NCBI GenBank assembly: GCA_977017575.1
Contig: CDRNVI010000024.1
Span: 62,001-126,000 of the forward strand
Source: Paramoeba atlantica
Lineage: Eukaryota; Discosea
Reading direction: 5' to 3'
DNA length: 64,000 bases
The notes beneath the pieces are model-generated. The model made no database searches, was not told the origin of the DNA, and saw only the letters and a program-made list of their open reading frames with translations. The position numbers were made by a program, and so were the translations under genes. Positions 1 through 9,740 of the stretch are shown here, piece after piece. Position 1 is the first letter of the stretch; every line of letters begins with the position of its first letter.

Positions 1-189
1 CTGTACGAAATGATGTTTCGTATGCCGATCAAACCCCTCAAGATGCACACGTGTTATGACGTGACCTGAGTGGTTTAGTAATGCATGGAAGAGATATGGG
101 TCATACCTTACTTCGTCTAACTCTGACACAAGATGCTCAACTTCGCTAGCCAAAGAGTCGGAATGCGAAGCGTTGTCGTCGAGTTTCAT
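1..189 (-). CDS. Partial unidentified protein, N-terminal 63 residues
   Basis: An open frame enters from the left window edge on the minus strand. Its ATG is at 189-187, giving 63 codons without a stop. The peptide starts MKLDDNASHSDSLASEVEHL and continues with an acidic, helical-looking stretch containing YDPYLFHALLNHS, which loosely recalls the first half-TPR of RNA-processing scaffold proteins, but this is too short to name. It has the same orientation as every following gene. The other end of the gene lies outside the window, so function is left open. Confidence 0.5.
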   Translation of the reverse strand, partial: MKLDDNASHSDSLASEVEHLVSELDEVRYDPYLFHALLNHSGHVITRVHLEGFDRHTKHHFVQ

Positions 190-467
190 TTTCTAGTTAA
201 AAGTTAAATTACCGAACGTACTGGGGAATAAACTCTGGATTAAAAAAATCTGACTTTTCTTAAGAGCTATGGTCACGAATTTGAATGTATTCACTATAAT
301 AGAATGCACCACGCATTATCGAATCAATTAAGAGACCAATATCATTAGAGACTCAACACTTTGTGTACCAAATATAAAAATCTTTTCTTTCAGACGTTTG
401 TCCACAAGCTAAAGGAACTCTACAAAGACGCAGGTAAGAATACTGTAGTACAAGTACAGATTAAGCG

Positions 468-1433
468 TCACATCTTTTTATCCTTTTCCGCAGCGACAAG
501 AGCCGATATTGTTGGATAATACGAAACTATCCAATCCAATCGAGAACTTGAAGTCTCAGAAGAATCCAAAGTACCAGAATCCTTGGTCGAATCAGAAGCT
601 AACCCTAGTCTTTCGTTTCGCATATTTCTCACCAACTTTACATATGCCTGCTTAATTTTATTTATTGACTGCCATTTGATTTCATGAATTTCACCAATGC
701 ATTGTGGATAAAAGAGTGCGATAGTCGATGAGTCCCAGGGCCCCACACCACCGAATAAGACAACAGGCGCCCGTCCCTGTCTACTGCTGCGTCGAACGAG
801 AGGTGACTTTGAAAGAAATCCCGACACGTCAGATCCAATCTCCTCCTTCGCCTCACGTAAGGCACATAAGTACTCTGTCTCCCCCGCTGCCCTCTTTCCC
901 TTCGGAAACACCCAAGGAGAGGACGCATGGGCGCATACGGTAAGAACATGAGTTTTGCTACGGTCCAGCAGAACAACTCCACATACCGTGATGGATTGGT
1001 TGTATTTCAAAAATTGAGATAATCCGTACGTTATGTGATCCGTCGATATCGTGGGCAACAATCCCAAAAGAGAGCGAGCGAAATACGGGAATGGAACCTG
1101 TGAGTGTAATGTTTCTACACTTGTACTACCTAACTGCGGAGGACACGATTTCTGAAGAGTTACCGATGTTTCGCCTGCACTAACATCAACTTCGCTTGAA
1201 GCTTCGTTGAAAGCGTCAGCGCTGCCATCACAGTAATAATAATATGCTTCCTGCACGTGGTAGAGCAAGCGTGGCCAAGAAGAACGATCTTCCACGGGTA
1301 CGTTCAACACGAACCGCACAAGCAAACTCAATAGAATGTTGTTTGAAATCTCATTTAAACCACTCACCCCTAGGTAGTCCGTGTCATGCTTGAAGTACAC
1401 AGGTTTCTGCGATCCATACCCAGGTAAGCTCAT
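468..1433 (-). CDS. DCP2: mRNA-decapping enzyme DCP2 (Nudix hydrolase)
   Basis: 321 residues. Residues about 31-70 match the DCP2 N-terminal regulatory (Box A) helical domain, with the NNILLSLLVRFVLNVP helix and the VQEAYYYYCD helix. A catalytic Nudix domain follows, with FPKGK and the Nudix box from about 179 to 200 (GX5EX7REAKEEIG), including the metal-binding REAKEE glutamates. GEIHEIKWQSI corresponds to the conserved strand after the box. In the known family the enzyme removes the m7G cap of mRNA in the cytoplasm, activated by DCP1. The ATG at 1433 is used because the frame extends upstream only without ATG. Unusual: about 60 serine-rich residues separate the Box A and Nudix domains, which are normally close, and there is no long C-terminal tail. 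The fold assignment is strong; the orthology is well supported. Confidence 0.85.
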   Translation of the reverse strand: MSLPGYGSQKPVYFKHDTDYLGVSGLNEISNNILLSLLVRFVLNVPVEDRSSWPRLLYHVQEAYYYYCDGSADAFNEASSEVDVSAGETSVTLQKSCPPQLGSTSVETLHSQVPFPYFARSLLGLLPTISTDHITYGLSQFLKYNQSITVCGVVLLDRSKTHVLTVCAHASSPWVFPKGKRAAGETEYLCALREAKEEIGSDVSGFLSKSPLVRRSSRQGRAPVVLFGGVGPWDSSTIALFYPQCIGEIHEIKWQSINKIKQAYVKLVRNMRNERLGLASDSTKDSGTLDSSETSSSRLDWIVSYYPTISALVAAEKDKKM

Positions 1434-1717
1434 TTCATAACAGCTGATCAAAAACCACAAGAAGTTTCATTCATTCATAAAGTTAAATGTAAAATTGAAC
1501 CATCTAATAACTAAAACAATGTTGTAGTAAAAATAGTTTCCTAGTAGTAGAAGTATGTATCCACCGTTCACGGGAAATGATCTTTCAAGTTTTGGAAGAT
1601 GATACAGTAATTTTCTGAAGACTATCCAAGGAAATGTATATCCAAGGAAAATTTGTCATGTCAAGAAATTCGTTGCCAAAATAATCTTGGCCCAAACTGT
1701 CTTGGGCTGTACAGGAA

Positions 1718-4159
1718 TCAAACACCAATGACATTAGAAAACGTTGATGCTTCGTGCGTCTTTCCATAATCGCGAAATAAACCAGGAGGATGTGCATATC
1801 TCCGAAGTCTTCCATCTACGTGCGGATCCGGATCGCTTCCGTACTTTTTATTGAGTGCCAAAGATTCAGAACGAGAAAGTTTTCTTTTTGTTACAGGACA
1901 ATACCCATGTGAACGATGAACAGAAACATACTGATCCCACTGTTTTCCTTGCAAGGTAGTGCCAGAAAATTTTGCATATGCTTGTTGCTGTTTTTGTGTC
2001 ATTTCTCGAAGTTTAACTTTTCTGTCAGGTGAATGTTGCTTCAATACAGCATCGATTTCCTTCTTTTCTATACCTTGCCTATAACAAGCATTGATTGTTT
2101 TAACGTCTCTCCATCCCAAAGTTTTAACGTCTGTGCCTGCAAGATAGTATCCTCGTATACTTCCGTCTAAATCTCCTTCGGCAATGGCACCCGAACCATG
2201 GCGTTTTGCTTGTACCTCACTTCTGACAAGCTTGTTCATGGATTGCATAAGCACTTCCCGTCGTTCTACTTTTTTCGGCTTCTTTCTCACCGAACCATCT
2301 TTCTCTTCTGACGCATTTTTCGGCAAAGGCGATGGAAACGGTACATGGGCGCTGGGGTCTTGTAAATCAGATGTTGAAGATGTAATGTCTTTTGAGGAGT
2401 TATTACTCCCTCCGAATCCTGCGCGTACTTTACCATAGGGGGTATCTATGGTCATTTTCACCGAACAATTCTTCTCTGGTGAAGCGATTTCTCGACTTCC
2501 TGAGTGATCATCCCGAGTTCCCATTCTCGCCTCCCTGAAAAGATCAAGGTTCTTCATCTGTTCGTCACTATGATTGTGGCAATTGGGTACAACCAAATCA
2601 CTTGTCAGCACATCAGATTTTCTACTTGAATCCTCTACAAAGGCTTTGCATGATAAATCATTGCCTATGTTTCTATCCTTGTGAGGCACAGTTTTGCACG
2701 CCAGAACACACTCTTCATCCGAATTTAGGGATAGATGTGAAGAGGATTTCATAAGATCTGAACCAGATTTTATGAAAAAAGGTTCCTTTTGTACCCTCCG
2801 ATCCGGGTCAGTGACTGAGAGAGGCGAGGCGTTTGAGTTCTGAATCCCCGATTTTGCTCTACTGGCTCTCTCAGAATAAGCCAGCCAACGCATTCGTTTT
2901 CCCTGTATCATTCCCGAGGTTTCAACAATGAGTCTTCGTAAAAAATCAATTCCATGGTGACGTTCAGGATCCCATCCTCGACTGCTGGTCGGTATAATAA
3001 GAGGATATGCGCGGTAAGAATTCTTTTTAGCAGTAATCATAACATAGAAATCATGAATTCGCTTGCACAAAAGACTGTGTCCGACTGTGTCACACTTTGT
3101 AAGCACCACAAAACAGCGTCCGTGGCTGTTATTTATCATAGTGAAGTATTTTTCATCAGTAGAATTCCATTCTACGCTGGCATCTTTGCAGAAAATTACA
3201 GTGTTCAGCGATCTTCGTGTCCCAAGATAATTTTGGTTACACTGAAGTGCGTGCTCTGACCAAGTCGGCTTCATTCCTTGTAGACCCCAGCCCGGCAGAT
3301 CTACAAAAGTAAACTGTAAACCACCTCCTGGCAGCTTTACAAGCCGATTTGGATGTCGCATTTGAAAATTTTGCAAACTCGCGGAGTCCACAGATTGATA
3401 ATAGCTAATGTGTCTTGTCGATCCTGGAGTAGTGGAACTCTTACAAGCGCGAGGTTGGCTCAGTAGAGCATTGAGTAGTGAGCTCTTACCACTGTTAGCT
3501 CTTCCTGTGAATGCGATCTCCAGATAGAGATCATTAATCTCGAAATGATAGTCGAACATTGTACTTTGATGCACAAGCTGATACTGGGGCTCTACTATCA
3601 TTTTGTGTGCAATCTGAGCGCTTTCTTCAGTGAGTACGCCAAATGATACCGGTGGGGGTGGGACCAGTCTACCATTGTAAGTGTAGTCTTGAGGTCTGGG
3701 ATGAGTGATATCATACAGAATCTGCATCCGTCGCGACCTCTGCAGAGCGGCTTCGTCCTGTATACCTGCCTGTACCTCCGCTTTCAGAACGTTAAGTGGA
3801 GTTAGGGCGCACGTCAGTGCTTCCGAGTCCTTCAGGGGCCCTATAGAAGTGTCACTACGAGGATCTAACACCGCGTTTTCCATTAGAGGTGTTTCTACCA
3901 CCATCTCATGTTCTGTAGACGTGCGTTGCTGTGTAATTGTTCTCGATGTTGTGGAGGGTATATCGGAATTCAAAGCGTCGCTCATTGTGGAATCCTCCGC
4001 ACCGAAATGCCTTTTTAGGGCATCTGCTGTTGGAGATATACTGGACGTAATAGCGTTTTCATGTTGAAAACGTTTGCCAAATAATACCAGATGCGACTTC
4101 CACGGTCGTCGTATCGTATCTATGAACTTTGAAACCTGATGTACGAATACTTTGGACAT
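1718..4159 (-). CDS. EngB/YihA-family ribosome-biogenesis GTPase, probably mitochondrial, with long tail
   Basis: 813 residues from the ATG at 4159 (the frame opens slightly earlier at a TTG, not used). The GTPase motifs are in order: G1 GRANSGKSS (about 219-227), G2 threonine in TTPGSTR, G3 DLPGWG (about 287-292), G4 TKCD (about 354-357) and G5 TSSRG, then GIDFLRRLI. This is the EngB/YsxC family, which matures the large ribosomal subunit; the eukaryotic homologue GTPBP8 works in mitochondria. A basic, acid-poor start (MSKVFVHQVSKFIDTIRR) fits a mitochondrial presequence. Family members have about 200-300 residues, so this protein carries about 200 extra residues in front and over 400 behind. 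The tail is Ser/Lys-rich, ends in a conserved-looking basic helical segment, and has no domain I recognise. Confidence 0.8.
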   Translation of the reverse strand: MSKVFVHQVSKFIDTIRRPWKSHLVLFGKRFQHENAITSSISPTADALKRHFGAEDSTMSDALNSDIPSTTSRTITQQRTSTEHEMVVETPLMENAVLDPRSDTSIGPLKDSEALTCALTPLNVLKAEVQAGIQDEAALQRSRRMQILYDITHPRPQDYTYNGRLVPPPPVSFGVLTEESAQIAHKMIVEPQYQLVHQSTMFDYHFEINDLYLEIAFTGRANSGKSSLLNALLSQPRACKSSTTPGSTRHISYYQSVDSASLQNFQMRHPNRLVKLPGGGLQFTFVDLPGWGLQGMKPTWSEHALQCNQNYLGTRRSLNTVIFCKDASVEWNSTDEKYFTMINNSHGRCFVVLTKCDTVGHSLLCKRIHDFYVMITAKKNSYRAYPLIIPTSSRGWDPERHHGIDFLRRLIVETSGMIQGKRMRWLAYSERASRAKSGIQNSNASPLSVTDPDRRVQKEPFFIKSGSDLMKSSSHLSLNSDEECVLACKTVPHKDRNIGNDLSCKAFVEDSSRKSDVLTSDLVVPNCHNHSDEQMKNLDLFREARMGTRDDHSGSREIASPEKNCSVKMTIDTPYGKVRAGFGGSNNSSKDITSSTSDLQDPSAHVPFPSPLPKNASEEKDGSVRKKPKKVERREVLMQSMNKLVRSEVQAKRHGSGAIAEGDLDGSIRGYYLAGTDVKTLGWRDVKTINACYRQGIEKKEIDAVLKQHSPDRKVKLREMTQKQQQAYAKFSGTTLQGKQWDQYVSVHRSHGYCPVTKRKLSRSESLALNKKYGSDPDPHVDGRLRRYAHPPGLFRDYGKTHEASTFSNVIGV

Positions 4160-4789
4160 TAAAAGTTTTCTCACAATTCGTTTATTCGAAATTTGACGCT
4201 TCAAGGTTCAAAAATGATGAAGCCCATGAAAATTGCATAGTAGAGAAACGAATTCTTGCCTCAGACGAAAACTAGTCATTCCCCATACTAAATAATTGTA
4301 CTTTATATGTAAATTTACACTCAGTATAATTCGGAAGTAATAGTTGCATACTTGCATACACCTCCGCTAATTAATTATAAAAAATTATAAAAGTCGAAAA
4401 ATCACCCGTTTAAAAAAATATATTAGCGGGGGTGTAGTTGTATATAATACTACCTGTCGTTGTACCTACAGGACAGATAGTTGACCTGCAGTTGTACCTA
4501 TCGATAGATGATGTATCTCCTCATGCGAAATCCTCCTGGGCGAACTGGAGGGAATGCGAGCGATCATGAAGCATATCGTTTTACGTTTGATGGAGGAGCA
4601 TGCCATTTTTCGAGCCGACCTGTCTGAGAAGGCGAAAGAGGAAACATGCCATCGATTCAAGTACGGTTTTGGATGGACGAAATGCAAATTTGGCGAAGCG
4701 CAATGTCTTTCCCCCAAAAAGACCCCCCGAACCGGCGGCAGTATAAAGGGAAAGCGATAGTATTCAAATTCAGAATCCGAATACAATAA
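4160..4789. other. Intergenic, AT-rich with a short unassigned ORF
   Basis: 630 bases between the GTPase and PA-domain genes. The first 280 bases are AT-rich. At 4436-4461 there is a near-palindromic stretch (GTAGTTGTATATAATACTAC). A plus-strand ORF at 4554-4760 (68 codons, ATG start) ends in a very basic tail and contains CHRFKYGFGW, faintly like a transposase HTH domain. The opposite frame is also open, so coding status is unresolved. No confident gene is called. Confidence 0.3.
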
Positions 4790-5320
4790 CTACGCCGATG
4801 TCATATCATGTGTCAACGAAAGACGAAGAACAGAACGGATGAGAGAATCTTGGTACACCCGGCGAAGTTTTTGTCCGTCTCTAAATGATATTCGAGCAGA
4901 AGGAATAAGCACTTTGTGACCGTCACCGTCATCAGTCATTATCATAAGGTCTTCACTGCGCCTAACGTCTTCATCAATGACCAGAAGTCCTACTCCGCCT
5001 GCTTTCTGAACTACTTGCGCTTTGGTAACAAATGTACATTCCCCTCGGAAAACTACAACTATCTTACCGCTATACGTATTGTTTTCGTGCGATCTCTCGA
5101 TTAGTGAGTCACACCCACACCTTGGAGAAGAAAATATAATCGGATAACTTCCGGTGTATCTTCCTGCAGTATAATATGGGCATCCGAAAGTGGCCGGTGC
5201 AAAACCAAGTCGGCGTCTTAATGACGGAGGGTAGGTAATACTTACTGCACAGACCAAACTGCCATGATAGTTCGAACAAAGCAGGAAGAATAGAGGCAGA
5301 TATGGCAAGCTACGTAGCAT
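4790..5320 (-). CDS. Secreted PA (protease-associated) domain protein
   Basis: 176 residues with an ATG at 5320. The first about 25 residues (MLRSLPYLPLFFLLCSNYHG) form a clear signal peptide. The rest is a stand-alone PA domain: the strand-turn IVVVFRGECTFVTKAQVVQKAGGVGLLVIDED is split over positions about 87-118 and is the hallmark RG-C-F-x-K-A-x-x-A/K-x-x-G-A pattern, followed by IPSARISFRDGQKL. In known families PA domains occur in vacuolar sorting receptors, EDEM-type mannosidases and peptidases as a lid or ligand-binding module. No catalytic domain or membrane anchor follows here, so it is a short secretory-pathway protein of unknown partner. Asn-linked glycosylation is possible at NNT. 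Confidence 0.75.
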   Translation of the reverse strand: MLRSLPYLPLFFLLCSNYHGSLVCAVSITYPPSLRRRLGFAPATFGCPYYTAGRYTGSYPIIFSSPRCGCDSLIERSHENNTYSGKIVVVFRGECTFVTKAQVVQKAGGVGLLVIDEDVRRSEDLMIMTDDGDGHKVLIPSARISFRDGQKLRRVYQDSLIRSVLRLSLTHDMTSA

Positions 5321-5487
5321 GACATAAAACCAACAACATGCAAATACAAAAACAGTAAATTATTACTCAAAAATTATTTTACAAGATGAAACACATTATG
5401 CTTACTTATAATTTACAAGGTACAAAAGCAACCTGCGAAACTGTGAGTAATGCCACAGACTATACTAAAGCTTTACTTGAGGGGAAT

Positions 5488-6155
5488 TACCGTATACCCC
5501 CCCAGTAAGAGAATGGGTTTTGGGTCAAAATGGCCAAATCTCTCTTACTAGGGGGGTATACCTTTTTGGCCAGTTTTGTCCTTTCTTCCTTCCTTTTTAG
5601 ACATTTTTTTCGGTGAAAGGGGACTTTTTCCCCCCGAAAAAAAAACTTAAATTCTTTCATGGTGGTTTCTCAAAAAAAATTTCAGTATTATCCAAGCGAG
5701 TGATTAAACATCGTATTTTTGCTACTTACACGACTCCGCTCTATCATTTTTCTGTGCACAGGCTGTAAAATGTATGACAGTACCACTTTTTGTAGTTGGG
5801 AACCTTGGATGACGTGATGATAGAAGCCTGTACCGTACGATGTGAATTGAGGAGTTCTTGTAATCCGCTGTTTAAGGAATTTGAAATTATTGTCCAGGCT
5901 CAGAACCGGAACCAAGGTAGAGCTCATAAATTTTCTTTTTTGGTACATTTTATCAAGGGAAGTACGAAGTTAAAAGTTTTTGGGGGAAAAAAGTCCTTTT
6001 GACCAATTTTTCTATTTTTGCTTCTGAAAACGTGATAAAACGCTTATTTGGATTACCCCCGAGCCCCCCGACATGCGGACACTCACCCCCTACCCCCTAT
6101 ACGCTTCCTGCGGGGCCCTCGATCCAAATCTCTCTTACTGGGGGGGTATACGGTA
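5488..6155. mobile_element. Non-autonomous TIR element (MITE) with TA target site
   Basis: Perfect inverted ends: CCGTATACCCCCCCAGTA with its continuation at 5490-5512 is repeated in reverse at 6131-6153. Both ends are flanked by TA (5488-5489 and 6154-6155), so the target site is a TA dinucleotide as in Tc1/mariner and related families. About 660 bases of internal sequence carry no transposase. A further inverted copy of the terminal motif lies inside at 5549-5572, so the left 84 bases fold back on themselves. Small frames inside (5688-5948 minus, 5796-6002 plus) resemble nothing recognisable. Confidence 0.75.
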
Positions 6156-6193
6156 TATTGAGAATGGTAAGAAGAACCCGAGCAGTAGACATA

Positions 6194-6939
6194 CTCCCCT
6201 GTCCAGCTTCATTTACCCCCCCCCCCCTACAGGTCTTGTATTTTGTTTGATTTTGGAAATATTTAGCATGGGACTGTTTTTCGACCCAATCGTCTTGAAT
6301 CCGCTGTCCTTTTCACTCGAGCGATCCTTTTTCCTCCGAGGCCTTAAAATTTTTGTCGAAAAACCCGATTTTGTTTTGCCTACCCTAAAAAATTCATTAT
6401 TTTCAGTTTTTTCCTTAATGGCCAAGAGATAACTGGCTTCCTCTTCTCCCAAATCAGCGTAATCCACCGGAAAGTCGAACCCTGATCATAGCACGGTAGG
6501 AACTATAATCCTTGCGCGCTTTAGATAGAAAGAATAGACACGAAATACGAGACGCTATGTTTCAAACATCCGACCTTTTAACAGGAGAACATGTTGAATC
6601 CATTCAAAAACTGTCGCAAACGACTTCAGTTTGTGATAGAAAAGAAAAGTTGCCATATTGGATATTGAATACATATCTAGCTTCATTTTTGTGTTATCCA
6701 AGCACGATTTATACTTTTAAAAGCATAAAAAATTTCCCAAGAATATGAAAAAAATTAGAAAAAAAAGTGTACCCCCTCAAAAATTGTCATGTCATTTTAG
6801 TAATTTGTTTTTTCCAATCATGAAAAGGACGGCGGATTCGAGACGATTGGGTCGAAAAACAGTCGCACGCTAAATATTTCCAAAATCGAAGAAACTATAG
6901 GACCTGTAGGGGGGGGGTAAATGAAGATGGACAGGGGTG
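6194..6939. mobile_element. Long-TIR MITE with TA target site
   Basis: The outer about 125 bases at each end are inverted copies (6194-6318 against 6815-6939), about 85-90% identical by eye. They include CCCCTGTCCA, CTTCATTTACC, a C-run, TACAGGTC, TTTTGGAAATATTTAGC and CGACCCAATCGTCT. TA flanks both ends (6192-6193 and 6940-6941). No transposase is present. The right end stops 12 bases before the stop codon of the ORC4-like gene, so the element lies in that gene's 3' untranslated region. It starts only 38 bases after the previous element. Confidence 0.8.
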
Positions 6940-6951
6940 TAAAAAGAATAA

Positions 6952-9159
6952 CTAGAGTTGCTGCATTCGATTAATAGTACTCTCTGAGTGCATAACAAAT
7001 CGCTTTTGTACCTCTTTTACATCCGCTAAAACTCCCGATACAAGGCGCCGGGTAAATAGTTGAGTACGATCATTCTCACTCACATCTTCCAGAGGCCTGT
7101 ATCTCGAAGCACACCACGCCTCGTGCTGCGCTTCAACATGACTCACTATATTATAGAGCCTAGTGACTACTAAGCTGGTTGTCTGGGTAGGTGGAAGAGT
7201 TAAAAATAAAAGGGTACCTGTGAAATGTGAAAGAAGTCCGAGCTCAGTCGTCAGGCGTCCTAGAGATTCATACCACATATTGAACTGAGAAGAATGACCA
7301 TGTGAGGAGTGTAGTGTATGCTTTTCCCCATTTTCTACATCTCTGAGGGCTGCATGAATCCATTCGTCCCATGTCGCACTAAACAAAACAGAATCCGATG
7401 AATGATACTCACCCCTTTCATCTCCTTTGCCCTCGGTGACGATACTGTCTAAAAAGGAAGGGGCACACATAGGGAACATACCCCCGTCGCGACTTGCAAT
7501 AATTCGCAACACAGAGCAAGAGGTGAAGCACATGGAACTAAATGGGAGAGGAGGCGACTTCAACGCGCCTTGCATTGGGACACGTGCGCTCCGTGACGCA
7601 TGGGTGAAACTTGGCAGGGTATCCTTTGAAGATGATGCAGGAGCAACAGTGTGTTTGTGGTAGTAAGCCTCTGCTTGCTCCCATGAAAGGACAGCAGCAG
7701 CAGCTAATATAATGCAGTCATAAACAGCTTTGCGTACTCGATTTATCCAAGATGAAAGATGGCAAAGCAACTGAACAGGTGCGCCACCAATCACCGATTC
7801 CTGCAATCTCGGGAGGGAAATGGAAGATAAAGAGCGAAAACCTGGATCCAGAAGGGCAACCAAAGAACTAGAAACAGTGTGGGTCGTGCGTGAAGCGGAA
7901 AATTCTTTTTCATTGGATTCTACTCTTCGTACTACAAGAAACTTCGAGTTTTTTGATTTGTTTCCCCTATTATTTCCTGCTAATAAAGGTTGTTCTGAAC
8001 AAATCTCCGAAAAAGAACCGGCATTATCAGCGCAATGCTGAAGTAGAGAAAATCCTTGACCCGAATCGATAGCTTTCTGTAAGGAATCTGTTAGGCTTTC
8101 TGCGGTTTGAGAAGCTGCAATACAAGTTGAATTTGATGGTATTTTCTGCTGAGGAAGAAGAAGATTTAAAGCACTAGATAAATTGGCAACGTCAACCTTC
8201 GAAAACATTGCTACATGAAAAGGATTATACCGGCTGTAAATACGCTTCTCAAACGAAAGCGACTTCGTGTGAAGAACGGTTGTTATCAGCAAAACTGAAG
8301 AGGAGGCATCTGCCATATGTGTAAGAATCCCGTACAAAATCTTTTGAGAAGCGGATAGACACAAGTCCATACGACTAAGACAAATCACTATCATCTCTCC
8401 GTTGATGAAAATTCTTTCGAGGATTGCAACAAGCCGACGTACAACAGAGTTAGTGCGCAACGTATGCGTATGACCTTTTTCAAAAAGATCATCACTGTGA
8501 CAGGAACTTTGTGACCGCGAATTAGTAGAACAATCGCTCAGTCCCCCAAAATCGTCATCTGAAAGGTCGGTCTCCTTAAATGCATTCAAGCCAAAATTTA
8601 TTTTCTTTCGGCAAACTTGTTTTCTGCGCTTGCGCAACTTAATGCGTAAAGAGGACTCGTTTAAAAATTCTGACGATTCGTGACCTTCCATGTGTTCAGG
8701 TGATATGGTTTCTACTTCACTAGATGAACAAAGTACGGAAGAAGGAGTTGTGCTTTCAGAGTCTGAACTATCACGCCAAATATTCGTCTCCGAGGAGGAC
8801 GAGTCAGAAAAGAAAGTTGAACCGAGCACTTTCAATAGATGCTGAAAAAATCTATGTGTGTAATCACGGACGCTGATGTTTCGGGGGTAGTCACTGTTGT
8901 CAAACTTCAAGAAGTAAGTCCGTTTCGGGCCCCAGTATCGCTTGTTAATATTGCCCTCATAAGAATGCGCGTATTTCGATATCTGGTCGCACCACACTTC
9001 GAGCTGCGCATTCTTGCCACTCCCATTGGGACCCCATAATTCTACTGTAAAAGAGGAACGCTCACGCCAATGATGATGTAGCATATGAGTCGCTGCATAC
9101 CTATCCATATTGCCTGTGCTCGCCAGATCAAGGCAATGTCGCAGCGTCTCAGATGACAT
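6952..9159 (-). CDS. Origin recognition complex subunit 4-like ATPase (diverged)
   Basis: 735 residues from the first in-frame ATG at 9159; the frame stays open about 130 bases upstream without an ATG. The N-terminal AAA-like core has a P-loop-like ELWGPNGSGKNAQ, where the Thr/Ser after the lysine is Asn. A long Ser/Glu-rich insertion follows, then MIVICLSRMDL in the Walker B position, ILTHMADASSSVLLITTVLHTKSLSFEKRI, where ORC4 has its LYNLFD-QS-IAVIGLT-R-D-LE-RV-SRF segment, and a helical C-terminal region. ORC4 helps load MCM helicases at origins. Both nucleotide motifs look degenerate, so catalysis is doubtful. Another ORC/Cdc6-type AAA protein is the main alternative. Confidence 0.5.
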   Translation of the reverse strand: MSSETLRHCLDLASTGNMDRYAATHMLHHHWRERSSFTVELWGPNGSGKNAQLEVWCDQISKYAHSYEGNINKRYWGPKRTYFLKFDNSDYPRNISVRDYTHRFFQHLLKVLGSTFFSDSSSSETNIWRDSSDSESTTPSSVLCSSSEVETISPEHMEGHESSEFLNESSLRIKLRKRRKQVCRKKINFGLNAFKETDLSDDDFGGLSDCSTNSRSQSSCHSDDLFEKGHTHTLRTNSVVRRLVAILERIFINGEMIVICLSRMDLCLSASQKILYGILTHMADASSSVLLITTVLHTKSLSFEKRIYSRYNPFHVAMFSKVDVANLSSALNLLLPQQKIPSNSTCIAASQTAESLTDSLQKAIDSGQGFSLLQHCADNAGSFSEICSEQPLLAGNNRGNKSKNSKFLVVRRVESNEKEFSASRTTHTVSSSLVALLDPGFRSLSSISLPRLQESVIGGAPVQLLCHLSSWINRVRKAVYDCIILAAAAVLSWEQAEAYYHKHTVAPASSSKDTLPSFTHASRSARVPMQGALKSPPLPFSSMCFTSCSVLRIIASRDGGMFPMCAPSFLDSIVTEGKGDERGEYHSSDSVLFSATWDEWIHAALRDVENGEKHTLHSSHGHSSQFNMWYESLGRLTTELGLLSHFTGTLLFLTLPPTQTTSLVVTRLYNIVSHVEAQHEAWCASRYRPLEDVSENDRTQLFTRRLVSGVLADVKEVQKRFVMHSESTINRMQQL

Positions 9160-9740
9160 GATGTGCAAAGCTCTGTCAGAACCTTCAAAGAAATATTCAA
9201 GTCGCCAAAGATTTGACGTTGTCACTTGCTCAGCCTGGGTTGAGCCACACGGAAAGGTAAATACCAGAAAAAAAGATTTTTGCGCGCAGGACCATCTTAT
9301 TTCTACACTACTCGATTAAACGGTTAAATAATTGCGATATTTCATTACTCACGTAAGATACAATTGCAAGAAACTACTGATTCACTTTTTTTGGTAGATT
9401 TCCGCATTGCCATATTTGGCAACTTAATTCGTATGGGGAGTTACTTGGTACAAGGTCCTTTGTATAAAAAAAGATTAATCTATTAGTAAGTTTTAGCATT
9501 GGTAATGAGTATAAGAATCAAAAAGCTCTTGCCTTCCTGCTTTACATAGGATATTTACCTTATCAATATATGATTCGAAACAAGTCCTGGCGCCCATTCC
9601 TGTCTTTCACCTTCAATCTTCTCTGTTCATTTCACGTGTTTTATGTTCCACTTGAATAACTTCAACTCCGCCAAGCGACAGCATCCTAAGGGATAAAAAA
9701 TAATGCTTTCTTTCGGCTCATCTTTCAAAGATCATCTGCC
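9160..9740. other. Intergenic, no gene seen
   Basis: About 580 bases between the ORC4-like start and the stop of the next gene. The first 130 bases continue the ORC4-like frame without ATG (5' untranslated region or missed upstream exon). The rest is AT-rich with no ORF, RNA gene or repeat that I can support. Confidence 0.4.

Noticed and set aside
4554-4760. 68-codon plus-strand ORF
   Set aside because: A faint HTH resemblance only; the opposite frame is equally open, so it is described in the intergenic entry but not called.
5688-6002. Transposase remnant inside the first MITE
   Set aside because: Two short frames on opposite strands, neither with transposase motifs.
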